The notes below the pieces were generated by a model, which worked only from the letters and a program-made list of their open reading frames with translations, was not told the origin of the DNA and searched no databases. A stretch of 39,701 bases of DNA from Paraphysomonas bandaiensis. Lineage: Eukaryota > Chrysophyceae. The DNA lies in NCBI GenBank assembly GCA_965644295.1, contig CBFFRP010000644.1, positions 1-39,701 of the forward strand, written 5' to 3'. Shown here piece by piece: positions 1-11,100 of the stretch (position 1 is the stretch's first letter; every line of letters begins with the position of its first letter). Made by a program: the position numbers and the translations under genes.

Positions 1-10
1 ACTCCTACAC

Positions 11-2113
11 ATGACTACTACAGCACATACAAGCTTCTCCTTATCACTCCAGTATTATGCTGTATATCAGGTATACGCCCCCCTAGTTACACGCCGACAC
101 CGTTACACTTCACCCTCACCACACCCACCCCTTCACAGAAAACACTACACTCAGCCGTTACTCAGAGGCCCATCCAACACTCACACACACAATACTGTCA
201 TCCTACCCTATCCCCTACACCCACTGCAGGATACTACCAACCACGTCTTCCTGTCGGCCCAAACAACCGTTGCCCACATTGCGCCCACCGCTCATACACA
301 CAGTATACAGCGTACTGTACACGGTGAGCAGCAACCTCTCGCACAACACCTTCGAGTCGCCACCACCTTTCTGCATCATATCACCAATATCACCTATCGT
401 ACACACAACAAAATGCACACACGGTCTCGAGCCAACAAGCCTACTCAACCCCAATCCAAGCGCACCTCTGCCTTCCAGGCCTACAACATACCCTCCCTAC
501 AAGGCTTAGACCTGTCTATCGACAAACAACCACATGCAACGGAGGTGCACATACCTCTCCCCTCTCTCCTCCCGAATTTTCTTTACCAGTGCGAAAGCCT
601 CAAACATAACACTCCTCACTCCATCATCATCAATGGTCTGCGAGTTGGAGACTATGAGCAACTCGCAGGAGTTTGTCATCGGATCAAGCACGACCTCCAC
701 CTTCCCATTGATGAACCATCCACAGCGTTCCTGGAAGATTTCGCGCGCGCCAAGCATGCAGTCAATATATCAACACTTGCCCCAGGAACTTCCAATCGAG
801 CTATACTCCTTTTACCCCTTCACAACGTGCCACCGCACATTGCAACACAATTCCCTGACCACCCTCTTGCAGATCACACCTCAATGCCGAGTAAGATGCC
901 CGTTACATTTGACCTGTCCATCGTCGTCAACCATAGGAACACGGCCCGTGATCTGCAAGTAGACGAGACAAGAACATTCAACATTACCTTCTCCCACTTG
1001 GACCAAGAGACCATCGATGACCTCCAGCAGCAGTCCAAATTCTATGAGCCCATTGTCACGTTTTTCGGACTCCCGGAGGTCCTCCTACAGGCCAAAGCAG
1101 AGACCTACACAAGAATACTTTGTCGGTTGCGCGATCTCCTCCATGACACTGATATCGATGTCGACTCCATCCAGCTTCTCTACAATGACATCTCTCACCA
1201 GAACGAAGCCCGCAAGGACAAAAAGCAACCTTTGCACAAAGTGCTGCACCTATACATCCCGATGGCAAAATCCCCCACTGGCAAGGACCATCGGAAAGAC
1301 ATACTCCACGCCTTGTTTCAAACTTCTGACACGTCTGCCACGCGTACTCTCCAACTTGGATCACACTCCATCTCAATGACAGCCTCTCCGGTGCCGCCGT
1401 TGCGAAAACTCAAGCAGCAGACTCGACATACCCCGTTCACACTGATACACATACTACATGCTCCAGCCCTCCGAAAATCATGGCTGCTGCGCGCGCTCTG
1501 CCACATCGGAGTCCCATCGCATCATGTCCTTGACGCCCTACATACCACCATACCCTTTGCCGACGTACATGACATTGGTAACCTACACACCGCCCTCACC
1601 TTGCTATGCTCTCCAGAGAGCGGTGTCACCATGGCGGCATCCCGCATTACCCTGCAGAACATACTCCGAGTAGCTGCTCACAGTCCCGACCTCCAACTCG
1701 ACGCGAATCTACCTGCACCCGCAGGATGCCCGTACCCTCTTACCGACTTCTCTTCTCTACAGACGCTCCCAACAGTGCCCCCTCAGCCTCCTACCTCTCC
1801 ACCCCCGAGAGCTACTGTCACACGCATACCCCACAAGCGCCTGTACTCCCACTCCAGGGCCTCAACGCCCCCCAACCATCCCTCAGAAGAAACCCTACGG
1901 GATTTATACCAGCAGGCCAACGAACTTAACACCACGCTCTTCCTTGGTAATCCACACATATTCTGCGATTACGCCAGCCACATTGCCCAGGCCGCGCACC
2001 AGGCCATGCAAGACAACTCCCCCTTTGCTCCCCCACCCATCCTCCACGCAGCGCTGGCCGCACGCTCATCGACAGATAGAGACCCCGCCGCGACCCCCGC
2101 GACTCCCCATTGA
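11..2113 (+). CDS. LINE ORF1 protein (unrecognised fold)
   Basis: This is the upstream ORF of the retrotransposon, open for 700 codons from an ATG at 11. The first ~134 codons are low-complexity His/Thr/Pro sequence and resemble a translated leader. The ATG at 413 (MHTRSRANKP, context acaaaATGc) is the more natural start and would give a protein of about 566 aa. The body (about residues 160-560 from the ATG at 11) has ordinary globular composition with hydrophobic and charged segments. The C-terminal part is Pro-rich and then has a short helical-looking segment. I see no zinc knuckle, RRM or L1-type trimer motif. By position it should be the RNA-binding/RNP protein. The ORF ends at TGA 2111-2113, which is in the same frame as ORF2 and is followed by a readthrough-type signal. 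Confidence 0.75.
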   Translation: MTTTAHTSFSLSLQYYAVYQVYAPLVTRRHRYTSPSPHPPLHRKHYTQPLLRGPSNTHTHNTVILPYPLHPLQDTTNHVFLSAQTTVAHIAPTAHTHSIQRTVHGEQQPLAQHLRVATTFLHHITNITYRTHNKMHTRSRANKPTQPQSKRTSAFQAYNIPSLQGLDLSIDKQPHATEVHIPLPSLLPNFLYQCESLKHNTPHSIIINGLRVGDYEQLAGVCHRIKHDLHLPIDEPSTAFLEDFARAKHAVNISTLAPGTSNRAILLLPLHNVPPHIATQFPDHPLADHTSMPSKMPVTFDLSIVVNHRNTARDLQVDETRTFNITFSHLDQETIDDLQQQSKFYEPIVTFFGLPEVLLQAKAETYTRILCRLRDLLHDTDIDVDSIQLLYNDISHQNEARKDKKQPLHKVLHLYIPMAKSPTGKDHRKDILHALFQTSDTSATRTLQLGSHSISMTASPVPPLRKLKQQTRHTPFTLIHILHAPALRKSWLLRALCHIGVPSHHVLDALHTTIPFADVHDIGNLHTALTLLCSPESGVTMAASRITLQNILRVAAHSPDLQLDANLPAPAGCPYPLTDFSSLQTLPTVPPQPPTSPPPRATVTRIPHKRLYSHSRASTPPNHPSEETLRDLYQQANELNTTLFLGNPHIFCDYASHIAQAAHQAMQDNSPFAPPPILHAALAARSSTDRDPAATPATPH

Positions 2114-2164
2114 CGGTGTTGGGGAAGTTTCATAATACATGCATGCCCCTTCATGAGACTTCCC
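2111..2164 (+). promoter_or_regulatory. Candidate stop-codon readthrough cassette (UGA-CGG plus 3' stem-loop)
   Basis: The ORF1 stop (2111-2113) reads TGA-CGG. Exactly 8 nt later (spacer 2114-2121) comes the arm GGGAAGTTTCAT (2122-2133), which pairs with ATGAGACTTCCC (2153-2164). This makes a 12-bp stem with eleven Watson-Crick pairs and one G-U, closing a 19-nt loop. The frame after TGA stays open through all 13 codons to the ATG at 2153 and on to 13309. UGA followed by CGG or CUA plus a 3' structure about 8 nt downstream is the established type II readthrough signal of several plant and animal RNA viruses. The pairing is seen directly; activity is inferred. The ATG at 2153 sits inside the 3' arm, which argues against simple initiation there. 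Confidence 0.7.
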
Positions 2165-5100
2165 GTGCAACCTACCACGCACCCCCCCACATCAGTTCGA
2201 CAACCGGAGGCACATACGCATCCACTTTTAACAAGGCGCTCGGATCCCTCCCAACACACACGACTCTGTCCCCTCCACACTCTTCCTAACCCTCCCCACC
2301 AAATCTGCAACCTGACAGGTTCGTTGACTGAGGAAAAGCAGTGCAGACTCCACAGCGGTCTGTCCACGGCCCTCGGTCATCACCTGGGCTCCCTACAACC
2401 TCTTATTCCTCGAATCACTGAGGGGACTGCTGTGGACATGCTGTGCGGACCACTTAACAGTCTGTTCACAGCCCATGGCGTCGCCACACTGACTCACCAC
2501 TCCTTCTCACTTCTCCATGTTCACACCCTTACTGCTATTATACACATCACACACCTCCTAAACACTGCGCCAGCACGGCAGTGGACAGTGGAGACGTCAT
2601 GCAGGTTCAGCAAGAACCTGTTCATGGCCCATAGTCCGCCGCTGTATTTGGATCCACCCCACCACCCACAAACCCACCCTCATCACACTCTCCATACCCC
2701 TCCCCACCAAACCTACAACCTGACAGGCAGGTTGACTGAGGCGAAGCCGTGCAGCCTTCACAGAGGTCTGTCCACGACCCTTGGTCCTCACCTGTACTCC
2801 TCACAACCCCGTATTACTCGAATCAATAAGAGGACTGCTGTGGACATGCTGTGCGGACCACTTAACAGTCTGTTCACAGCCCATGGCGTTGTCACACAGA
2901 CTTACCACCTCCTCTCACCTCTCCATGTTCACACCCTCACGGATATTCTACGCATCACACAACTACTCCTCCTCATCACATCCCTCTTACACTTAAATCC
3001 CCCTGCGCAGACGCAGTGGACTGTGGAGATGGCATGCAGGAACAGCATGAACCTGTTCATGGCCCATGGTCTAGCACCGCGAATTGTGCACCCACACACA
3101 CCTCTACCCACCACTAACACTACCCAAATTCACCCCTTATACTCCTCATCGAGTTCACAATACCCGCTCTACTCACACATGACTCATCCCTCTGCCCTCC
3201 GCCAAGGCGTTGGCTTCAGCAGCGACGCCAGCGGCGATGGCCCCAAGCCCAAATCCCAAGAAGTCAAAAGAAAGCAAAACGCCAAAAAGAAGGAACGGCG
3301 TAAACGGCTAAAACGGCTCTTCCTCCAAGGGGAGATCACGGACATCCCGCAGCACCTTAAACGCCGGTGCCTTCGAGATCGGAGGAGGAGGCTTCAACAT
3401 CACAGTCGGGTCTGGGAGGCCCACATCCAACACCACCTTCGTAAGAGAACGGCACCTGGACAAACGATTGCCCCAGCTGTGTTCAACATACTGGATCAAC
3501 GACCTACCCCATGGCTGATGCGAACACGACAGCCACTAAGGCCCACCTCTGAATCCGCACACCCAGACGCAGTCGACTACTATAGAGCACACCCAAACGG
3601 CGACACCCGATTTCAAATCCTCCGCGGATGTCAAAAACCCAATATCACCTGCGACAACTCTCAAAGAGGGGTATGGGCAGTGGAGAACATACCAACTGGC
3701 ACACCACTCTTCCCCTACGTCGGGCACTACATCACCGGCACACCGTCAGCCAGCACATACCTCCTTCAACTCCGCGAGGAAGAGAAATATATACAGGCGG
3801 AACCCGCCATGGTGGACTATGGATACGTCGCATTCCGAAAACCCAGTGACCCACTCCCCAAACGAATCCCTCGCGCATTCGGAGCCTGCTGCAATACCAT
3901 CCCTGTGGAAGACCTCGGCACACGCGTATACAACGCCCGTATTCGTCCCCGGGATGAAAATGACCTCTCAGACTGCATATTCATCGATGCCTGCGCAGAC
4001 ATCCACCCGCAGGAAGAAATCCTTCTGGACTACGGTGACGGCCACCTCATCTCACGCACAAACAAGACACCAGACGAATGTCTTCGCGCCTACAGAGCGT
4101 ACCTCCGCACGGCAGAGGCACCTGACACCCACCCGCCGTCGATTCGACGCTCCCCCCGCCTGCGTACCACCGCCACTGCCACTCACAATCCTCGACACCC
4201 ACAAGGAAGCACCACCACGAAGGCGTCGGCAGTGACCTCCAGAAAACAGCCAAGAGCCCACACTCCTCCCAAGGCAGCATTTGTCGACGACACCACAGAA
4301 CAATGGACCTTCTACTCTCCGTCTGGTCTCATTGCCATGACGCTATACCCCTCAGAGCTACAACGTCTACTTGAACTCTCCAGAGCGTCCGCCACTCGCA
4401 GTACTATCAAAACTCTAGTCGCCACCTGCCTTAAGAAAGGAGAGATATGCACCGCTAGGAAATACACGACAGCTGAGGTTAACACCACCCCTGGTAATGG
4501 TTTCTGTGGGATAGGAGCACTAGGTCCACTCCTCCCGGAATACTCCACCATACACTCAACCCGACCCACTAAGGGACCACTGCTCAACCCTGATGACCCC
4601 ATAGACAACGAATACTTACAGGAGCTGCTCAACTACAGTCAGGCTGTGATTATATCCCTCTCAGACCAAATAATCGAAGAGGTGGGAGACAGGGCAGTTC
4701 TCGACTTCCTACTTGAGTTAATCGACGCTTACCGCATAGCTCTCTCCGCCGACGTGCCTACAAAGACAGGTCTCCCACCTCAATACTGGGCTCAAACGGA
4801 CGCCCTCATGCTCATGGCCGAAACCCACGGTATTCACATCAGGATATGGCAGGACCCAACGCTCCCCACAGAGCCGGTGTTCCTCAATCCAAACTGGGCC
4901 ACATGGGCGAGCCACCATCGTACCTTCCTGCCAGATACCGAGCGCAAGACCCCAAAGGACATATTCTGCTGCAACCAACACTTCTTTCTCGATCTGAGGG
5001 AACCTGCAGAGGCCGAATTACACCGTCTAATGGAACTTCTCCCACACCTCTATGCTGACAGGCTTGCCCCCTCCCTCCCATTAGTCCCAGCTCATACCCA

Positions 5101-8100
5101 TGCTGCCCGAACTCAACAGGGGCCAGAATACGCGTCCGACAGCAGCGGCGACGGCCCGTCCACCCACCCGCATCTCCACAAACACCCACCGACGCAAAAT
5201 CCACCCAGACCACGCCAGTTTGGACCCGGATACAGTAGTGACGACAGCGGCGATGGCCCGCGCAAGCGACGACCACGCAAACCCCCTAACGAGCCTCAAC
5301 CACCCAAAACCCCAGGACACACTCACAAACCCGATGCCCACACCACGACACCCGCTCCAGACACCACACGGCAACCTCCCGGACGGCGTCGTCACAGCCT
5401 GACGCTTGCTGACTACTTTCCGCCCATCCCGCCACCCAAGGCTGACACCCGGAGCACACCCGCGGATCAACCAACACTCTCGCCCACAGAACAAACCTCG
5501 ATCGCCAACACTCTGGACATTCCCCCATCCCAAGACCGGCCAACCCCACGTGTGTCATCATCCCCCCCGCCACTACTACCCCAGCCGGCCCGGCGAGAAG
5601 CGACTCCGTTCACCAGTTCACTTACCAACGCCTGGACCGCGTACGACAACACACACCGAGTTGCAGTCTCCCTACGCGAAGACCTGCTACGCCACATCCA
5701 CAACACCGTCATGGCAGGCACGACTAACTGGAGTCAGCTTCTTCAAATTATACACGACGACGCAAACTACATCCAAGTTGCCAACTTCGACTGGGAGGAT
5801 GACTACAGAGCCACAATAGCACGCGGCCTAGACGCCCTTGCAGCCACATACCAAATCCATACCGCCCCCTCGCCTGGACATTACCCTAACGTGCCCCTAC
5901 AAACTGCTGAAGATGCAAAAGCACTGCATAGGTTCATTGCCCACTTACAACGAATTTGTCTTGCATCAGGACAGGCTCACACAAGCCGACTGCTCCACAC
6001 CCTCCAATGCGCGCACAAGGCTCTAACCACCATGCCCCCGCAGCGATGTGCACTCTCTGCAGATCATCATATGGAGATCACTGACGTCCAGACATTGCTC
6101 CAGCTTCTTCGTACCAACTTCCGACTATGGAGAGAAACCTCAGGCTCCTTATCTAGCGGCTGGGTAATGCTACACAATCACCACAACCACGACCCCAAGG
6201 CTGCGACCACACACAACGTCGCTGTTACCAACAAACATTACTTCCTCCTACGAATACCGGACATCGGATCCAAGCTCGACGAGGCGCACTGCAGAGCCAA
6301 ATCGGCACTCTCTCACTTCATCCATCACGCAGCACAGAGGACCCCACAGCCACACCCTAGAAAGGAGCATCAACCCCAAGCAGCCCTGCCAACGCCCACG
6401 CCACTAACGATATCCGCGGGCCACCTCACCCTTAGCACCACACAGCGGGGTGCCAGAGCCATAACCGCGCGCCTAGTTGAACCGGGCACACGCAACTCCC
6501 CACGAACAGCCATCCAGACAGCTGGGCGTGTGTTACGTGTACACATAACTACCGCGTCCGTCCAGGCAGCTCACCGCATACCCGCAAACGGGTACTGCGC
6601 ATACGGAACACTTTACCGACTGCACACGCTCTGCGTGGGAATGAGACACACAGCCAATCACTGGAATTTGGATCTCCAGAAACCAGAGCATCGACTACAC
6701 TTAGGCCACTGGCTTAGCCAAATTCGGACCGCAGCACTAGACAGTCCACACTGCACGCCAACCATCCTTAGCAAAACTGCGCACGCCATACACTCCCTTA
6801 CAGTCAAGCATTCCCCCACATACGCTACTCCACAAGACATTCAACACTGGCTCTCCGTCCGCGAGCTACACATTCTATCCTCCTACATTGGCCCAGTCAC
6901 CACATGGACAGCAGACGGTGACAACATCACAATCGTCGGAATCCCCGACGCACCAATCACTCACAGCCCCGCCTGGACATCCGACGAACTGAGAGATGCC
7001 ATCACCGACGACCGACCTCATCTTGTTCTGCACGACGCCCACTACTACCACCTTAACCCCAGAGGGCTAGCAGCAGAACTAGACAACGCACTTCTTGATC
7101 TCGAAGCAGCATTTCTGTGCCCACAACTATACCGACCCCCCAGTCCAACAGAACTCAGCACTGGGAACACCGCCCCCCCGGCGCCCCTGCCTCCGAAACA
7201 ACCCCAGCAAAGCATCACCCACAGCACCACACCCTGGCCGCCGACACCAACAAATTGCACGACGCCCAACCTCCCCCGGAGGGGTCCCCACGTCTCCACA
7301 CCCTTGACGTCACCCGGAAAATACTCTCAACACCGCACGTCCACGACAGCGGGCAGTTCCCCACCTGACGCGCCGCCACGCATTCCTCACCTCCGAGATG
7401 TCCCCGGAGCAAGGAGAGCCAAAGGAAAGAAAGCACGGAACCCAACGCCCGTCCCCACGCGAAAACAGCCTGCCCGTACAGCCCGCACCACAAGCTCCTA
7501 CGCAGAAGACCCCGACGAAGTCCAAACACACGCCATATACCGCCCACGGGCTACTTTCAACACACTACTCCAAACGGCCCACCCACCCCTCCCGCTCACC
7601 TGGGACACAACGTTACGATACAAGGTACTAGTGGGCACGGCAGACACAGTTACCAAGGGGAACGCCCTATATGCGGGGGAACCAATCCCTGCCCATACCA
7701 TTATTTCTGAGTACACTGGACACCGCCTACCCATAACAGAAGCCAGGTCCACCGGTTACACTTCCGACTACCTCGTGCAAGACGCGAAAGGTACATTTGC
7801 GATAGACGCAAGGGACAAACGAAGCAAAAGTATACTATGCGCAGCGGGGTACATCAATGATCCGTTACAGGCCAGGGCTGCTAATGTAGAATTCCACACG
7901 AAAAAAGACAAAATCTACATCAGAACCACACGGAACATTGCGACTCACGAGGAACTACTTGTACACTACGGGTACAGATACTGGCAACACCCCAAGTGGC
8001 CGCTTGAGATCCTACTACAAGCGAGAGAGGCATACGCTGACGACGTTGAATTCTGCACGCAGGAGTGGCAAGACCTCATCGCCAGTAAGCAATCACATGC

Positions 8101-11100
8101 ACAGGCGACACCCAAACCCCCAGAGCCGAACCACAGCCTGGTGTCATGTACTACGACCTTCATATTCTCCACATGGAACGTAAACGGTAACCCCTCCAAC
8201 AACCCTGGAAAAATCGAAGCTATCCTACACTACATACGCACACACCAAATAGACTGTCTTTACCTGCTCGACGTCCGCCTGTCACAAAACCAGGCACTAT
8301 ACCTTGCTGACTACATCCAGGACCAGATTCCAGGGGCTCTTGTCTGCAACTTTCTCAACTCAACGCGGAAACAGGGCCCCAACGATCCGCACATGGGAGG
8401 AACTATTGCAGTGATCAGCGAAGCGTGGAAAGGAAGAGTCCGCCACACAGGCTCCGACTGCACTGGATTAGGGCTCATCTCCCGAATCGAATTTCACACC
8501 GGCAGACCTAACAGAGAAGAAAGATTCACTACCATAGGAGTGTACCTCCCCCCCAAGCCTGCGACCGATGGACCCTGCACACTATGGGCATCACTAAAAG
8601 CCTTCGGCAAGAATGCTCACAGGAACGGCGCCACGGGACCCTATGACATCCTCACGAACATCCTGTCCAAATGGATCACCAAAGCCAGGGCAAACAACCA
8701 CACAGTACTAGTTGGCGGAGATTTCAACGCCACCCTAGAGGGACAAACGGGTAAGAGGGACCTCAGAGGTTTAGCAAGATCCCTGCAGCTAACAGCCCCT
8801 CTCATACAAACCCTTGACCAGGAGGCACCATACCACACCTTTTACTGGAAAGACCGCGGCATCTCCAGAATAGACCATATACTACATTCTCCCCTTCCTA
8901 CACACTTTCATAACACTCGCAATGGATGCCACACATCTGATGCCATCGCTGCTGCACCATTTGATCACAGACCGGTCTGGATCCAGGTTGACATTAGCGG
9001 TACAGGACCAACCCTTCCCAAGGAACGGCACCGTCAGATTCCTCCACGGCTCAACATCAACCCTGCCGACCACGACATGGTAGAAGAATTCCAGACCCAC
9101 CTACACAAACATCACCACAAATTGTCCACGCTCCCCACGCACCCCCACCCCGCTGAAAACGCAGCCATAAAACTGGCGCTCCTCCATCGTATCACCTTAG
9201 AAGCGGCCCACGACACCCGCCACGCGGACAGAACCAAGAAAAACGGCATCCACGCAAAATGCCAGCGAAAACGATCCCGGTTCAAGGATGGCTTCTCCGC
9301 CGAAATGAGAGTCCTGCAAATGGCACTCCACCTGATTGTATATCTCAAACGCAAGCTCTTCACCAGATCCGGCCACCTACACCCCCGTGTCACCGACGCA
9401 TACTTATACAGCATCGTCCGGAGAGGAATCTGCAGATGGGAGCGCACCACTGCTGCACTTGACCGCTCATCAGAGGACCACGATCGACCGCCCACAGCCA
9501 TCATCCGGGCCGCGATAGACCCAAGGCAAATACTAACATGGACCACAACTAACGTCACGGGCAAAGCCTTCGACAACCTCCGTGACAGTCTCATGCGAAT
9601 GCTCCACGGGAGAGCCCGAGCTGAAATGAGGAAAAGGATGACCACCAGAACACACGCCCTCCAAGCCCAACTCGAAACACAACAGATACGCAAGATCCTC
9701 CAATCCATCGGACTAAAGCGGAAGCAGACACCAGCGCTCACCCGCCTCACCCTGGAGGACGGGGCCACGATCACCATTCCATCGGAGATACAGGAAGCCC
9801 TGAACAAGCACTTCACGGCACACCACGCATTCCCCAAAGGCATGGACCCCACCGCCCACAGACTACACTACGACGACAACTGGTGGCGCGAACTAACCGC
9901 CGGTGAGAACCTACACAATCCGCTCCACCCAAACTCCGCTATCCCGATACAACATCATTCCGGACTACGCAAACTATGCGAAACAAAGGTCGGCTCATCC
10001 ACCTCAGCAAAGATACAGGAAGCCCTCCGGCAACAAATTTCGATCCATGAGTTCCACTCCACACTTGATAATATGGCCAAGGACAAAGCACCCGGACCGT
10101 CCATGGTCACCACAAACATGATAAAAAGTTGGACCCCACAAGTCAAAATAGAAGTACTCGGTCTCCTACAAACGCTCTGGACTCACCGCCACATCCCACA
10201 CTGGTGGAAAGACAGAGTCATGACCCCTTTACTCAAGAAACCGGGAAACACCTCCCTCAAAAACTTAAGACCGATCGGTTTGCTCGAGGTTCTCCGTAAA
10301 CTGATGACACGCATTATTACCCACCGACTCCTCCAAATCTGGGAAGACGATGATGTCCTACACCCGGCGCAACACGGTTACAGGTGGAGACATGGAACAG
10401 ACACTGCCATTCTTCGTGTACTAGCGGCCACCGAACTGGCAAAGCTCACAGGAAACGCGAAAATATGCACCTTTTGGGACTTTCAAAAAGCTTTCGACTC
10501 CATTGCACCTAACCTCCTCAAACTCGCGTGGGCGAGACTTGGGGTTCCAGAAGACACGATCAGATGGCTCAGCGAACTCGACAGCGAGGGGCGCACCTAC
10601 ATCTGGACACCGCACATGGCTGACCACATCGATCCCAAAACCCTAGAGGAATTAAGTCAATCCGACGGTTCCTTCCTCCAACACCCCGACATGGGCTTCT
10701 CCGCCAACAGAGGCGTTACACAAGGCGGAACAGAGTCCACAGTCGCATGGATCGTCATCTTCGACATGATTCTCTGCTGGTCTGACCTTAAGGACGACAG
10801 TCAGGACAAAGCGTACGCGGACGACCTCTCCCAAATAACCAACTCCATTGCCACCGCGCAGATGAAGGCGGACAGACTCTCATCCTTCTGTGCATTCACG
10901 GGAATGCAGCTCGCCATAGCCAAAACGGAATGCATTGCAATAGGCTCCCCCTTTGAAGTTGAGGCCATGCTAGACACAGAGCCCACCATAACCATTAGAG
11001 ACTGGAACTGGAACCCGCACACCATCCCCATTAGAGCCACCACAGTCCCCACCAAATACCTCGGAGTTCTACTTCCGTTCTCCTCGAAGGACACCGACTC

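Noticed and set aside
2153-2155. ATG at 2153 as the natural start of ORF2
   Set aside because: It is inside the 3' arm of the predicted stem-loop and the frame is already open upstream to the UGA; readthrough or a later start at 3179 fits better, though it cannot be excluded.
3209-3244. 2A-like ribosome-skipping peptide at SGDGP
   Set aside because: The 2A consensus ends in NPGP with a preceding DxEx; only the GP is shared, so the repeats were kept as linker motifs only.
9112-9852. 246-codon minus-strand ORF within the LINE
   Set aside because: It lies opposite the endonuclease-RT spacer of an intact sense frame, has no family features, and long antisense frames are expected from the A/C-rich composition.
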